Assembly: GCF_009905375.1 (NCBI RefSeq)
Contig: NC_133647.1
Coordinates: 82,719,742-82,783,741 of the forward strand
Source of the DNA: Apium graveolens
Lineage: Eukaryota; Streptophyta; Magnoliopsida; Apiales; Apiaceae
Direction of reading: 5' to 3'
DNA length: 64,000 bases
Under the pieces are notes generated by a model. The model did not search any database. It saw only the letters and a list, made by a program, of their open reading frames with translations, and was not told the DNA's origin. The number at the start of each line of letters is the position of its first letter. Position 1 is the stretch's first letter. Below are positions 20,646 to 32,920 of this stretch, piece by piece. Made by a program: the position numbers and the translations under genes.

Positions 20646-23600
20646 GCGGCCCGACGAAAGATTTTCGATACGATAATTATTTCGGTAAATCAACAAAACC
20701 CGTATTCTCGAAAGACGGGATATTATTATATTCTTTTCGTATAAAGTATTTTATAAAAAGGCCGGGTTTGGATAATTATCCAATATAGGTACCAAATCAG
20801 ATCGTTTTTGCAGTTACTTAGCGGCTAAGCAACTAATTTATCGATCCAAAATGATCCAACACGGACCAATATTCCATAAATATATATAGCCTTTTATTAT
20901 TTCATTTTATTCGTATAATCATAATCAGTCATTAAAATCTCGTAAAATACAGAGAAAACGCCGAATTCATGTTGCGTTCTTGATAATCGAACCTGCGAAC
21001 AAGGGCGTTATCGAACTCCGATTTGGGCGTGCCATATATCAAATCGAAGCTCTTAAAAATTACTTTCATAATCAATCATCCGTTTTTATGCAGGAATCAA
21101 GGTATTTTTCTTATTTAATTAATTTATTTCGAATTAATTATAGATTAAATTATGAAAATTTGTTGTTGATATGATTTGAAGATTCCATAGTGTAGATAAT
21201 ATTTTTCTGGTCAATTTGGTATATCATATCTCAAAAACCGAGTTCAATAACATGTAAAAAATGTGGTTTGATTCTTGAAAATAAAAATTAGGATTCTTGA
21301 TATGAATGTTCTAAATTAAAAATTGGGTATTTTTGGGTTAAGGGTTATTGTTTAAACTTGATGTTACCATCTTGTAGATCGTTGAAAAATGATTTGATTG
21401 ATGTATGGGAAGTGAAGAGACGATAGCCGGAAGGGTTTCGTCGGAAAATTGTTCACGGCGGCAGCCATAATTTTCGATCGTTTGTTCAGGCCGATTTATG
21501 GAGTTATAGACGATTCTGAGTACATGATTGTGTTTCTGGGAAATAAAAGGCGAATCCTCGTGAGTTTCATGCATTTCTGGGCGCGATTGAAAGTGGCCAG
21601 AAAGCTCCAGTCACCGTTAATGGCGACTGGCCGGCGGTGAACGGCGGGAGCTCGCCGGGGAAGACGACAGGGGTGCCAAAGTGTTGTTTGGCCCCTGAAG
21701 TTTCTCCTGGCTTGCAAAACTAATACTATAGTTTTAAAAATTTACAAATTTTGGATTTCTATTTATAAAATTTATAAAAACTATATTTTTGTTTATATTT
21801 TATTTTCAGAAATTTTTTTAATTATTTAAAAATCCTAAAAATTCATTATTTAATTTCTGGAAATTATTTTTAATTTAAAAATAAATCTTAGTTATTTAAT
21901 TAATTAATTTTAGTTGATAATTAATTATTTAATTAGTCAATTAATTTAAATATTCATTGATTAATTAATTAATTTAGTTATTAATTAATTTTAATTGATT
22001 TAATAATTAGATTTAATTCTTTATTTTTATTTAAAAATTCTGAAAAATAGTTTCGAGCTTTAAAATATTATTTTAAATTATATTCAAGGCTCGATAATTA
22101 TTATAAAATTATTTTAAAGTCATATTCGGGTGTTCAAACCCTATTATTTAATTATAAATTGATTCGGAGTCTCGTTTTAATTCCGAAAAATGTTCAAAAA
22201 TTCGTAATAAATACCTGGAAAATCATTTTGACCCGGAATCTTCTTTGAAAAATTATTTTGAGCGAATACCTTGCGTGTTATGTGCTACGTGCTATCTGAT
22301 TGATATGTTATATGCCTATGCGGTTATTGTTTGACTGTTTTAGTCATAACTTTCAATCCGTAAATCGGATTTGGGTTAAACGAAGGGTAGATAAAAGCTT
22401 ATGACATCTATGTGCGACTAGAATGATATGAGATTGGGTATTGATAGATACTTGTGATGCCTAGCAGAGTAAGCGAGGCATAGAAAAAGAAAGTCAGTGA
22501 TCCGTAAATAGAATTGAAGCGTAGAAAGAGAAGGAAAGTGATTGATGAATGGAAGTAAGGCATAGGAAAATAAGGAAAGTGATTAAAAAGTAAAACTGTT
22601 AGATGTGTACAAGTAAAGTTGGAAATCATCTGTGACAAGGCAAATACTTATGAACCTTTCTTCAAGATATATTGTAAATAGTTTTGAGCTTTCTCATAAC
22701 ATGTTGCTATTATTCAAAATAACTCTTATTTTATATTGCAAGCGCTTTAAACTATTCAACCTTGAACCCTGATTCTTATTGATCTTGAGCCATAAGCCTT
22801 ATTCTTCATAAACCATTGATTGTTGAATTCTTAGATACGAGCCAAATACATACGATGCTACTCCAAAAATATATATCTACCACATACTGATTTCTGATAT
22901 TGAATTGCTTGACATACCAACCCTTATTCCTTGTTTAGCAGAAGACCAGTCCTTGGAACCCTTGAACCCTTGGTCTTCTACTTTCTGATTCTTTCCTTGA
23001 TTAAAAGCCAATCTTTTTTAAATTCTTTGTCATATTTTCATGGTATTGTGAATCACCCTATGCTTCAAGATAAATGTTGTTTATGATTCATCTTATTGAT
23101 TTACATTGGCTATTATATTGAATTGTTTTAGAATTGGATGGTTTTATAAATGTGGACCAGATTCGTGGTCGGACCAGATTCGTGGTCATAATAGACCAAT
23201 GCATGCCTTGGATCCAGTATATAGAGCAAAGCTAGGAGCCTTGCTCGGGGTCAGTACGTGACTGATCAGCAGCCTAACCTTGGTTTTTAAAATAAAAAGT
23301 GAATATCCAATTCTAATTATTGCTTATTCAGAAACTTGATTCTTCTGAATCATTTCAATTGGTTTTTGTTTAACCTCAGTTATTGCTATTATGATTTGCT
23401 GAGCTAGTTAGCTCACTCTGGCAAACCTTTTTATGTTTTCAACAGTTGAAAAGGAAATTGTTGGTAACGAGGATTTCCAGTCCAGTGTGCGAGCTAGGAT
23501 TCCAGGTTAAGTTAAATCGAGCTAGTAGAAGCTTTATATTGTAGATGAGTTATGCAAGATTGTAAGAACGATATCATTATCAGTTGTAAGTTGAACTAGT

Positions 23601-23786
23601 TGGGTTTTATTATGATGTAATAAAAGATAAGGTTCTGTCTTGTTTTCATACTTAAACCTATTGCGATCAATTGTTGTGAAAAGAAGGGTCAATGCATATA
23701 ATATTTTGTATACGAATTTATATATGGTGTGTGTGTGTGTTGTGAGCCCCAAACTTCTGACCCGAGTTTGGAGGGCGTTACAGTTT

Positions 23787-23804
23787 TGGCATTAGAGCCA
23801 CAGG
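23787..23804 (+). promoter_or_regulatory. Primer binding site of the nested gypsy element
   Basis: TGGCATTAGAGCCACAGG begins four bases after the LTR end. It is two changes from TGGTATCAGAGC, complementary to the 3' end of initiator methionine tRNA. Confidence 0.85.
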
Positions 23805-23830
23805 TTTTAAGTCACTGAAACAAGCCTAGA

Positions 23831-25390
23831 TTGTCGGGAATGGATAGAGGGTTAGTATTAGGATTAGGAAATAGAAAAAAAATAGAACATCGAGAGGTTA
23901 AGTACGACCAAATAGTAGGTTTTAGTGCGATCCGTGATAAGATTCGAGATCCTTATCTAGCGACGCGATTGCCAGATGGCGGCGATGAAAGATTCTTTTA
24001 TCCCTGGATCGTCTGATCATTCGGAGCCTTCAGTCGGAAGACTATCATCTGAGTCACGCCCTGCTCGTCCACCGGTGTTAGCCATGTCACATCTTGTTGC
24101 GGAGGTTGCATCTTTTCACGTTATTATCCCATTCCCTGATGCGAGACTACCTATTCGAGAATCCCCCACATGCTAATTCTGCTTCTACCGGACATTCAGC
24201 TGTAAGCGCATCTTTTCCTGTCTACCCTACGCCTTGTTCTATACCATCAGCTTAAAATTTGTATTATGAAGTAACATCACCTATGAGAATGGATTCGAGA
24301 GCTACAACATATAGTAAGTACACGGGGTATTAGGAAATGTGAGAAGGAACCGAGAGTGAGGATACGTGTGTTCCGGAAGATAGCCGCTACCAGGTTATAT
24401 GGAACTACTAGTAGTATTTCACCCATGATTATCTTGTGAAGTGAGCTAGATGGATTTTAAAGAAGTTTGAAAAGATTGAAAGATCGTGAGTTTTCTTGGA
24501 ATTAGGTAATGATGTTATGACCATGCATGATGCGTATAGTAGTAATGTGATGTAGTATTAGTCGACCTTGTTTTATGAAATAGTTTTGATGATTACTGGA
24601 TAGACCTGTTATACTTAGAAATCGTAAGACATGATGATGGGAGTGTTACCAGTATGGAAGACTAGAAGTGAAGTTACGAATAATATAATATACAACGGTA
24701 ACTGGAATTTTTATCGACCAATGAAAGTAAAATAGACCCAATAAAGGGTAGAAGATATATGGAAATAAATGGGCCCTTATCAGATTGTTTTCCTAATTAA
24801 ATTCCTTGTGATAGTTGAGAAGGACGACAACTAACTCATATAGTAATGACGACCAGGTGTATGATTTTCAAAATTTTAAACCAATTTTCAAAAGAGATTT
24901 TCTTAACAAAATTTTTCTAAAAGTCCTTGGAATAAAACAATTTTTTTTAAAAAAAACTTGGTTATCAAACCACTATTTGAGTTTCTTGTTTGTTATAAGA
25001 TTCAGATTATCCAAAAAAATGCTTGTTCTAGAAGTAGTATGGTTCATTTAGAAGGCCAAGTGGACCAACTATTACAGAAAAGATTTGATTGTTTCTAAAA
25101 GAAGAGTGCAAATCTTGCTTGATAAGTTTAAATGACAGAACCGATGTACGGAAAAACTATTCATCCAATTTTTGAGACTATTATAGTTCAAAGGGTACGT
25201 CGATTTACAAGAAGCCGACTATGATCAAAGAAGATTGAGAAATTTCCAGACTTTTCTAAAGGAAGAACGTTGTTAAAAAAAGAGGCGATATGTTCAACGA
25301 TCAGCAGCATAAGTGAAATTTGAAGTTATGATTGCACATCTCGTAAGAGTGCAACTAGAGTCAAATTATAAAAATATTGAACAGGGAAGC
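23831..25390 (+). pseudogene. Gag remnant of the nested gypsy element, first part
   Basis: Near 23979 a frame reads AMKDSFIPGSSDHSEPSVG and continues to PIRESP, clearly related to DSFIPVSADYSEPSVG at the start of the minus-strand gag near 61330. Frame changes follow near 24170 (NSASTGHSAVSA matches DSDSIGHSVASA). After about 24350 the sequence is AT-rich, with stops in all frames, and only gag-like fragments. The solo LTR at 25396 interrupts the rest. Confidence 0.65.
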
Positions 25391-25395
25391 ACAAC

Positions 25396-28300
25396 TGTAA
25401 TATCCGGGATATATCGTGTAATTATTTTCGATATTAAATAATTATTATGTGTGTTCAGTATCTATTTTGTGAGTTAATTGTTAAGTGATATATGTACTTG
25501 AATATTCAAAAATAATATTAATTGAGTATTTTAATTTTTATATGTCCAAAATAAAATATAGATAATTGTCATATCTTCCTAATTATTTTTATGTTGATTT
25601 ATAGATTTATAAGAATCATATGAAATTTTTTAAAATCTTTTTCCGGGTAATTAAAATTTATTTTATAAAAACGGGAACCAACCGACGTCAACCGTTGTTA
25701 CGTTTTTGGAACCCGAAACTCTTCCGAGAACTCCTTCCTAACCTAATTATAATATTCCGAGCATTTTCCATGTTTCGACTTTTTCGATCCGGCGTACGGT
25801 TTGTCCTGCGCGGGTCCCGGCACAACATTTTCGATACAATATTCGTTTCGGTATATTAATAAAACCCGTATTTTCGATAAACGGGAGCTTTTTATTAAAC
25901 TATCCCAATTATCACTTCGTAGTACGTGTAACTGGGTGCTGAGACCAAGACCGCAGTACAAGCTGTACTGATTTGGATAATTATCCCGAAAACCGATACC
26001 GTTTGGATCAGTTTTTATAAATAAACGTACCATTTTATATCCAGAATGATCCAACGGGATACTAATTTTCCGTAATTATAAATAGCCTTTTACCGTATTT
26101 TATTTCGTATAAAAATCAATTGCAGACAGATAATTATATAATTTTACAGAGAAAAATCTTATATTCATAAACTGTTCTAAGAATCAAACAGCAAAACGAA
26201 GGCGTTACCGATCTCTGTTTTTAAAGCTTGAGTAACCAAAATGAAGGATTTGAGGTGTTCTATCAGATTCTGAGCTTTGTTTCACTGCAGAATCAAAGGT
26301 TTAATTTCTAAAAATTTATTTATTTTCGAATTTATTTTATTAAAAATATGAATTTTTGTTCGGATGATTGTTTGTATGATTTGATGATTGCATGTTGTAG
26401 AGCTTGTTTTTCTGATGATTTTCATATGTCATACGTCTGATTTGGAGTTCAATAACATGTTCAAATTTGAGTTTGATTTTCGAATTTTAAAATTAGGGTT
26501 TATAACCCGTATGAATGTTCTTAATTGAAATTTGGGGGTTTCTTATTCTGTGATAGATTGATGTTGTGTTATAGTGGGTTGTGTTCTCTGTGAAATTAGC
26601 AATCCAGTCATATAAGTTTCATGAACCAACGAGGTCTGTAGAGAAGGGAGTTGTGTTTTGAAGTTTTCCGATGTTCGCCGGAAACTGGAAAACTTCACGG
26701 CCAAATTCCGGCCAACTCAGGGATTGTTAGGATGAATTGATTGCATGGTTGTGTTCCTGATATTGTGTAGATGTGATCTGGAGGTGTTGGTGGGGTGAGG
26801 ACGCCGGGAACATGTTCTCCGGCGAACCCGACTGTTTTCCGGCGAAGAGCTGGAAAATTACAGTTTGGTACCCCAACTTTTGAAAACGATGCAGTTAGGT
26901 CCCTGAGGTTTGCAGACTTTGCAAATTTAGGATTCCTGTTTATAAAATGTTTAAAAATCATATTTCTTATTTATTTTTATTATAAAAATTCGTTTTTAAT
27001 TTCTGAAAATTCTAAAAATTATTATTTTAATTCCGAAAATTATTTTTAATTCACAAATAAATCTGAATTAATTAGTTAATTAATTTCAGTTAATTTTTAA
27101 TTGATTAATTAGTCAATTAATTCAAAAATTAATTGATTAATTGATTTAATTAATTATTAATTGATTTTTAATTAATTATTTAATTAGATTTAATTATTAA
27201 AAATGATTTAAAAATTCTGAAAAATAGTTTCGAGCTTTAAAATATTATTCTAAATTATTTTCAAGGCTCGATAATTATTCTAAAATTGTTTCGGAGCCAG
27301 AATTGGCCAACCGAACCCTGTTTATTAACCCGAAATTGATCCAACGACCCGTTTTAATTCTGAAAAATGTTTTAAAAATTATTTTAAATACCCGAAAGCA
27401 CATTTATGACCCGAGACTTCTTTATAAATGATATGTCATTGATTACGTGATGTATTATGTGTTATACGTGACCTGTTGTTTGACTATCGGTCTATATATT
27501 CGGTGTTTACTTCGTTATTGCATAGATTTCAATCCGTTAATCGGATTTGGGTAAAACGAAGGGTAGATAGAAGTGTGTGTTGAATAGAACTCTATGAGTT
27601 GATGATTGATAGATACTTATGATATGTGAGCAGAAAAGGCAAGACGTAGGAAAGGAAAACAGATAGTTGAAGAGTAAGACAGTTGTGATTGGAAGTCAGT
27701 GCAGAGTAGTAAGCTAATACCAGGCAAGTGTTCTGAACTTTCTCGAGACATTGTAATTCTTGATAGTCTTGTTGACATTGCAAGTGCTTTGAAGCACGGA
27801 AACTTAAACCCTGATTTCAGTTATTGTTCTTGAGCCATGAACCATATTCTTTCTAAGCCATTGATTATTGTAAACCCAAACTCGAACCTCAAGTATACGA
27901 TACTATTCCATATATACATGCAAACAAAATCCCAAACACTGAACTGAATTACTTGTACATTCAACCATTGTATCCTATGCTTTGAGAGCCCAAATCTTTG
28001 AAACCCTGAAATATTGATTCTTTTGTTATCCAATTCTTTCATTACCCAGCGTTCAAGCTTTTAAACTACTTATTTGATCCTTACAAAGATTGAAAACCTT
28101 TCATTGTTAAACACTCATTGTTGTTAATGATTTTGGTTATTGTTTATTATTGCATATTCTGTTATTATGTTAGAATTGGATTGTTTTTATAAAATTGTGG
28201 ACCAGATTCGTGGTCAGACCATATAATGGTCAAGTTAGGCCAATGTGTGCCTTGGATCCAGTAGTTAGAGCAATGCTGTGTGCCTTGCTCGGGGTTAGTG

Positions 28301-28834
28301 CGTGACTGATCAGCAGCCTAACCTTGGCTTTTAAATTAAAAGTATAATATCCAATTCTAAATCATAATCCAATGTTCACTTGATATCATAATCATAGTCA
28401 CCTGATGATCATTATTCTCAGTTTTGTCATTTTGACTTGCTGAGCTAGTTAGCTCATTTGTGCGATGTTGTTTATATTCTTTCCAGTTAAAAAGGAACCA
28501 GTTGGTAGCGAGGATCCCCAGTCCAGCGCGAGAGCTAGGGGTTCAGGTTGAGGAAGCTGAGCTAGTAGGCTTCTTTTGGGATAATTTAAGTTTGTAAAAG
28601 TTTGTATTAATGTTTGATACTCAGTGTGAGTTTGAAATAGTTGGGATTTGAACGGTTTGTAATATATTAGTGTGTTTGGCTTGTGTACATACTTTAACCT
28701 GTTGCGGTCCGTGGTAGTTGATAAGTAGGGTCACTGCATATATTATTATTATCTTTATTATTGTTATAAGCAGGTTATAATTAAGATGTGTGTGTGGACC
28801 CCAAACTTCTGACCCGGGTTTGGAGAGCGCCACA
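25396..28834 (+). mobile_element. Solo LTR of a related gypsy family, 3439 bp
   Basis: Starts TGTAATATCCGGGATAT and ends GGAGAGCGCCACA. No primer site follows, and the flanks are ACAAC (25391-25395) and GCAAC (28835-28839), a duplication with one change, so it is a solo LTR left by LTR-LTR recombination. It is the same family as the minus-strand LTR at 61539-64000. TATA-like ATTATAAATAG near 26085; candidate leader-intron borders at 26299 and 28486. Short frames inside have no support as genes. Confidence 0.88.
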
Positions 28835-28839
28835 GCAAC

Positions 28840-31800
28840 GCTAAAAATACAAGACCTAATAAATGGGAAATTATTCTAATGATCGGTTTAAGAAAGCATT
28901 TCAAAGAACTTTCAAAAGTTAATATATGACTCGGAATGGGATCTATCGATCGGACAAGCGTTGAAGTTGTAAATGGATGAAATGTAGATGCAACCAATGA
29001 TATCATTCTTTCTTATAATCCAATATATTCTTATGAATCTCGAGTAAAGTATGAATTTCTTTCATGATCAGCTCTATAAGGTGACAAGAAAATTGTTGAA
29101 TCTTTTTTAATCATTCCTCCTTCAAAATATTGCTTTCTAATTAAGACAAGCAGTGTTATGGTGTGATGTTTTGTCGAAATGACAAAGAGTCTGGTGGGAC
29201 GCCACCTAATCATGTGATGTATGCCATATAGTATGAAAGACTGGCCATCTTGAGTACAAATATGGTTGTCTCACTCATATCCAAATCATCATTCATTCTT
29301 TCCTCTTCAATTATGATTTCTTGATTCATGGATCTTTCCGATTGTTTCCTTGTACTCTTATTCCTTATAAAAGGTTTCCAATCAGAATCATATACACAAA
29401 TTCCCTTCTTGTGTAAGGTCTATCCTTTAAATGTTTTAAAAAGGACGTGAAATGAACTCGTGTAGCAGATGGAGTTATATGATGAGTATGGATAATTGCA
29501 AGCCAATAAATGGTGGACATTTACGTGCATAGAAGAACCCTGTATGCCTATAACGGGATTTTTACGAGGACATCACATTAGAGGCAAAAATCTGTAGACA
29601 CGATATGTTGCAAGTATGAGATTTTGGCGTGAATTGGAGTAGTTAGCGAACCGTATGAAGTAAATTAACTAGAGGAATAAAAAAGTAAAGCTGCATATAC
29701 CGGATAAGGCAAATGATTGATTGGATAACGGAAGCGAATGAAGAAATTCTTAATAATAACCAGATACTCGATTAATACGTTGTGAAGATGAAGCATACCT
29801 CAATCATGTGGGAGATATTTGTCATGAAGATTCAAGATCGAAGAAATGCTAGTTACGTATAAACTTTGAGTGTGTTCATTAAAGGATGGTTGGACTTTCC
29901 CACTGAAGTAAGTGAGTTATGGTAAAATTGACGCTTATAACTGGGTCAGCAAAGAAGGTTCAGTATGGAAAGACATAAGGGGAGATGAAGGTATGGTGGT
30001 TTGACTACAATAATTTTTAAGAAGTGATGCCTTAAAACCAAATAAATTCTTTCACAAGATCATAATAGTGTTGGTTAAGACCATGCGCTGGTTATCAGAA
30101 GTTGAACAAGTTGACTAATAAGAGTAAGTGTATATTTTCAAGGATGGATAAATTATTAATTAGAGAGCTTGAACTGAAACACGAACTAAAAGAATTCTAG
30201 AATAATTTATAATTGTCCTCAGTAGTGATATTATGTTATAATCAGAAAATATGAGAAAATGTATGGTATAATAAGAATTGTTTGTTATAATCTTAAGTTG
30301 AACTAAAAACATGGGTACTGGTTAGTATAATATGAGATGTTGAAATTGTTATTTTAGAAGGTGGCAGTTGATCGGTACACTTGTGGATTGCTTATTGGTT
30401 GTTTGATTGATTGTTGGTGTCGGTTTGAGTCCGAATGGTAGTCAATAATATAAAGGAGATGCTGCCCAAATTTTCAGAAAATACCCTACTTTTAAAAGAT
30501 AGAAAGTATAATTCCGTGTGTTATTGATATTCATGTTGATACTCCAAACAATTGTGATCTCGGCTCTTGAAAAAGGTTATTACAGCCAATCCGACTATAT
30601 ATAATTGGTCTTTGATTTCATTTAGCTAGTCATCACTTGGTGTAATTGATCAATTGAGTGAGTTAATTGCTTAATTTTACCAATTAATGGTAAATTAGAT
30701 GGAAATCAACTCCAATTAGATTAAGTCAAATTCTGATGGGACTTTCAAATCTGAAATCAAAGCAATGAAAAATTTGGAGGAAGTAAGGACAAAAGTATAA
30801 TTCAGGAATTGCTGCAAGTGTGTGAGGCTTTACTTGGATGAATATGCCTTTATAATGGACAAGAAAAATAAAAAATTATTTTTATGGACAAGTAAGGAGA
30901 ATGTTTTAAGAACTAAAGATTTAAGATAGAGCAAAGATAAGAAAGAAAGGAAAGGAAAAAGGGAGGTGGAATGAAGAAGAGATTAGTACCTACAACAATA
31001 TGGATTTTATCAGTCAATCAAAGAGATTTTATCATCTGCAACAAAGTTTTATTAAAAGACGTCTTGTTTCTTAATTGTTTTGATAATCATACAATAAATG
31101 ATTTACCAAGTATTTATGTTTTGGATAAAATGTGAGATACAGTTTTAATTCAGTTTCCGATTGATGTTGAAACTTAGGTTGTTGTTAAATATCGAAAGTG
31201 GTATTAATATAGATGATTGATGTTTACTTCAAAATTGGATGTTGTGAGCATCAAAGTTCGTATTAATATCTAATTTGATATGACAGCAAAATGAGTATTA
31301 ATGTCAAGAGTTCAGTTTTGAATGAGCTATGAGAATGAAGAACGGAGAAGAGGAATCAAAAGGGTGATAAAGAAAGTTTATAAGATGCCAGGATATAGGT
31401 AAGATATGGGTAATATGAAAGACAGAAGTAAGGTGAAAAAAAAAATTAGGAAACATTTGTAAATTGAGATAGGGAATGCATCCCAGGAGTACGATCAAGT
31501 ATCGAAGGCTAAAAGAGAATATCTAATGACCAAACGTGAAGTGAAAATGGGAGAAACATGTAAGTAAATGTTATACCTACTCAAGAATTAGGACGGAGCA
31601 TCAAAGGCGAGATGGATTATTATAACCATTGACTTTCAAAAATAAAGATAGATATATTTCGCCAAGAAATGTCATAGGGAAATCACCTGGGAACCGAAGG
31701 TGAGGAAAGCGTTAATTGTATCATTATTGATAGGTTATCCACACCTAATCATTTTTGCTTATTAATAAACAGTTTGTTCAGTAGGTGGGTGAGTTGCTGC

Positions 31801-32880
31801 TGGAAGAAAAGGCGGTATGTAATCAGATCCGGAAATTGATTGTAAATGATCAGTATTGTTTGATATGAGATTTGACAAGAGTATTCAGAATATGATGAAT
31901 TATGTCGACCCAGAATAGTATATACCACTCCTAGATGAATGGGGCATTAAGTAAGACAAAACTAAAAGATAGGAATTTGGTTAAACCTCGATAGCTCAAG
32001 AGATACAAGCTAGTCCGAGAATATGATACAAGACCTAGATGGCAAAGAAGACTTTTTGATAGTATGGCAAAGAAAGAATAAACGTTATATGTGACTAGAC
32101 GTCATGGAAAGCATTGCAGTCAGTTTCGTATAAGAACTTCTTAGAACCAAAACAAATGATAATATGGGTTAGAATATGCTGGTAATTCTTCCAGGTTAGT
32201 GCATTTTCTTCAAAATAGAAAGAAAGTTTCGCTCAGCAAAAATACTCGATTGTGATTCAAGGAAAATAAGATATGGTGATAAGTTTGTGCGGCAATCATA
32301 TCCAGTCAAGACTTTCTCATTGATTCTTAAGTCTAAAGTAATTTCGAGAACATTAGAAATCGAATATGCCATGGTTTCAGTATATCATTCGTAAATGGAC
32401 AGGAAGATTAAGGGATCGATTAAAGAGCCTCGAATGCGATTGGAAGCGAATACAACTAAGTTAATTGATCAAAAGAAATATGTGGGAATGAGGTTCAACA
32501 ACCAATACCTATTGCAAACGTTCATGAGCACGAATTACTAGAATTAGTAAAAAGAGATAATTAGTATGCAATATGCTGGTCCTTTTGAGACTGTAAAATA
32601 GACAGGATAAGTGTAAGTAAGTTGGCTTCACCGCCACATGTTTAGCAGATTCATAAGGTATTTATATGTGTATATTCCGTAAGAGTAATTTAGCTCCATT
32701 ATATATAAAATGGAGACTAGAGTTGAGTTATATAAGCAATAGATAGAATATGATGTCAGCAAGGGGCTGTTAAGTAATGAGTGATGCTGCGAGTAAAATT
32801 TAAGAAAAGTTATAAAGGTTGAAGGATCAACTTGAGAAAATGGAAGTGAGATACTTGAATAAATCAGTATCTGATCCTTA
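28840..32880 (+). pseudogene. Heavily decayed gypsy internal region (pol)
   Basis: Position between gag remnant and polypurine tract shows this was pol. Most is unreadable. Integrase traces include a segment near 31580-31640 like the zinc-region to core linker (TEHQRRDGLL), VNCIIIDRLSTPNHF near 31715 (family: IVDRLTKSAHF) and further traces to about 32420. I could not place RT with confidence between 28900 and 31500. No frame exceeds about 65 codons. Confidence 0.6.
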
Positions 32881-32907
32881 GTGTGATTCTAAGGACAAAA
32901 TCCTTTT

Positions 32908-32920
32908 AAGGGGGGAAGGA
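32908..32920 (+). promoter_or_regulatory. Polypurine tract of the nested gypsy element
   Basis: AAGGGGGGAAGGA ends at the base before the 3' LTR start TGTAATATCC. Confidence 0.88.

Larger units (their letters stand above)
15821..23782 (+). mobile_element. 5' LTR of the nested gypsy element, interrupted by CACTA
   Basis: TGTAATATCC...GCGTTACA, about 3551 bp without the 4408-bp CACTA element and its 3-bp duplication. A TATA-like TAAATATATATAGC lies near 20877-20890. Candidate leader-intron borders are at 21102 and 23445. It contains a CCGG-rich block (about 21590-21670), an ATTAATTAA-rich block (about 21890-22010) and the palindrome GAGCTAGTTAGCTC at 23401. No gene. Confidence 0.92.

Noticed and set aside
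23724..23745. GT-rich microsatellite near LTR ends (also 36419 and 28786)
   Set aside because: A short simple repeat inside the LTR, common and uninformative.
25396..32920. A full element using 25396-28834 as 5' LTR and 32921-36470 as 3' LTR
   Set aside because: No primer site follows 28834, the LTR families differ, and the solo LTR has its own near-perfect 5-bp flank repeat.
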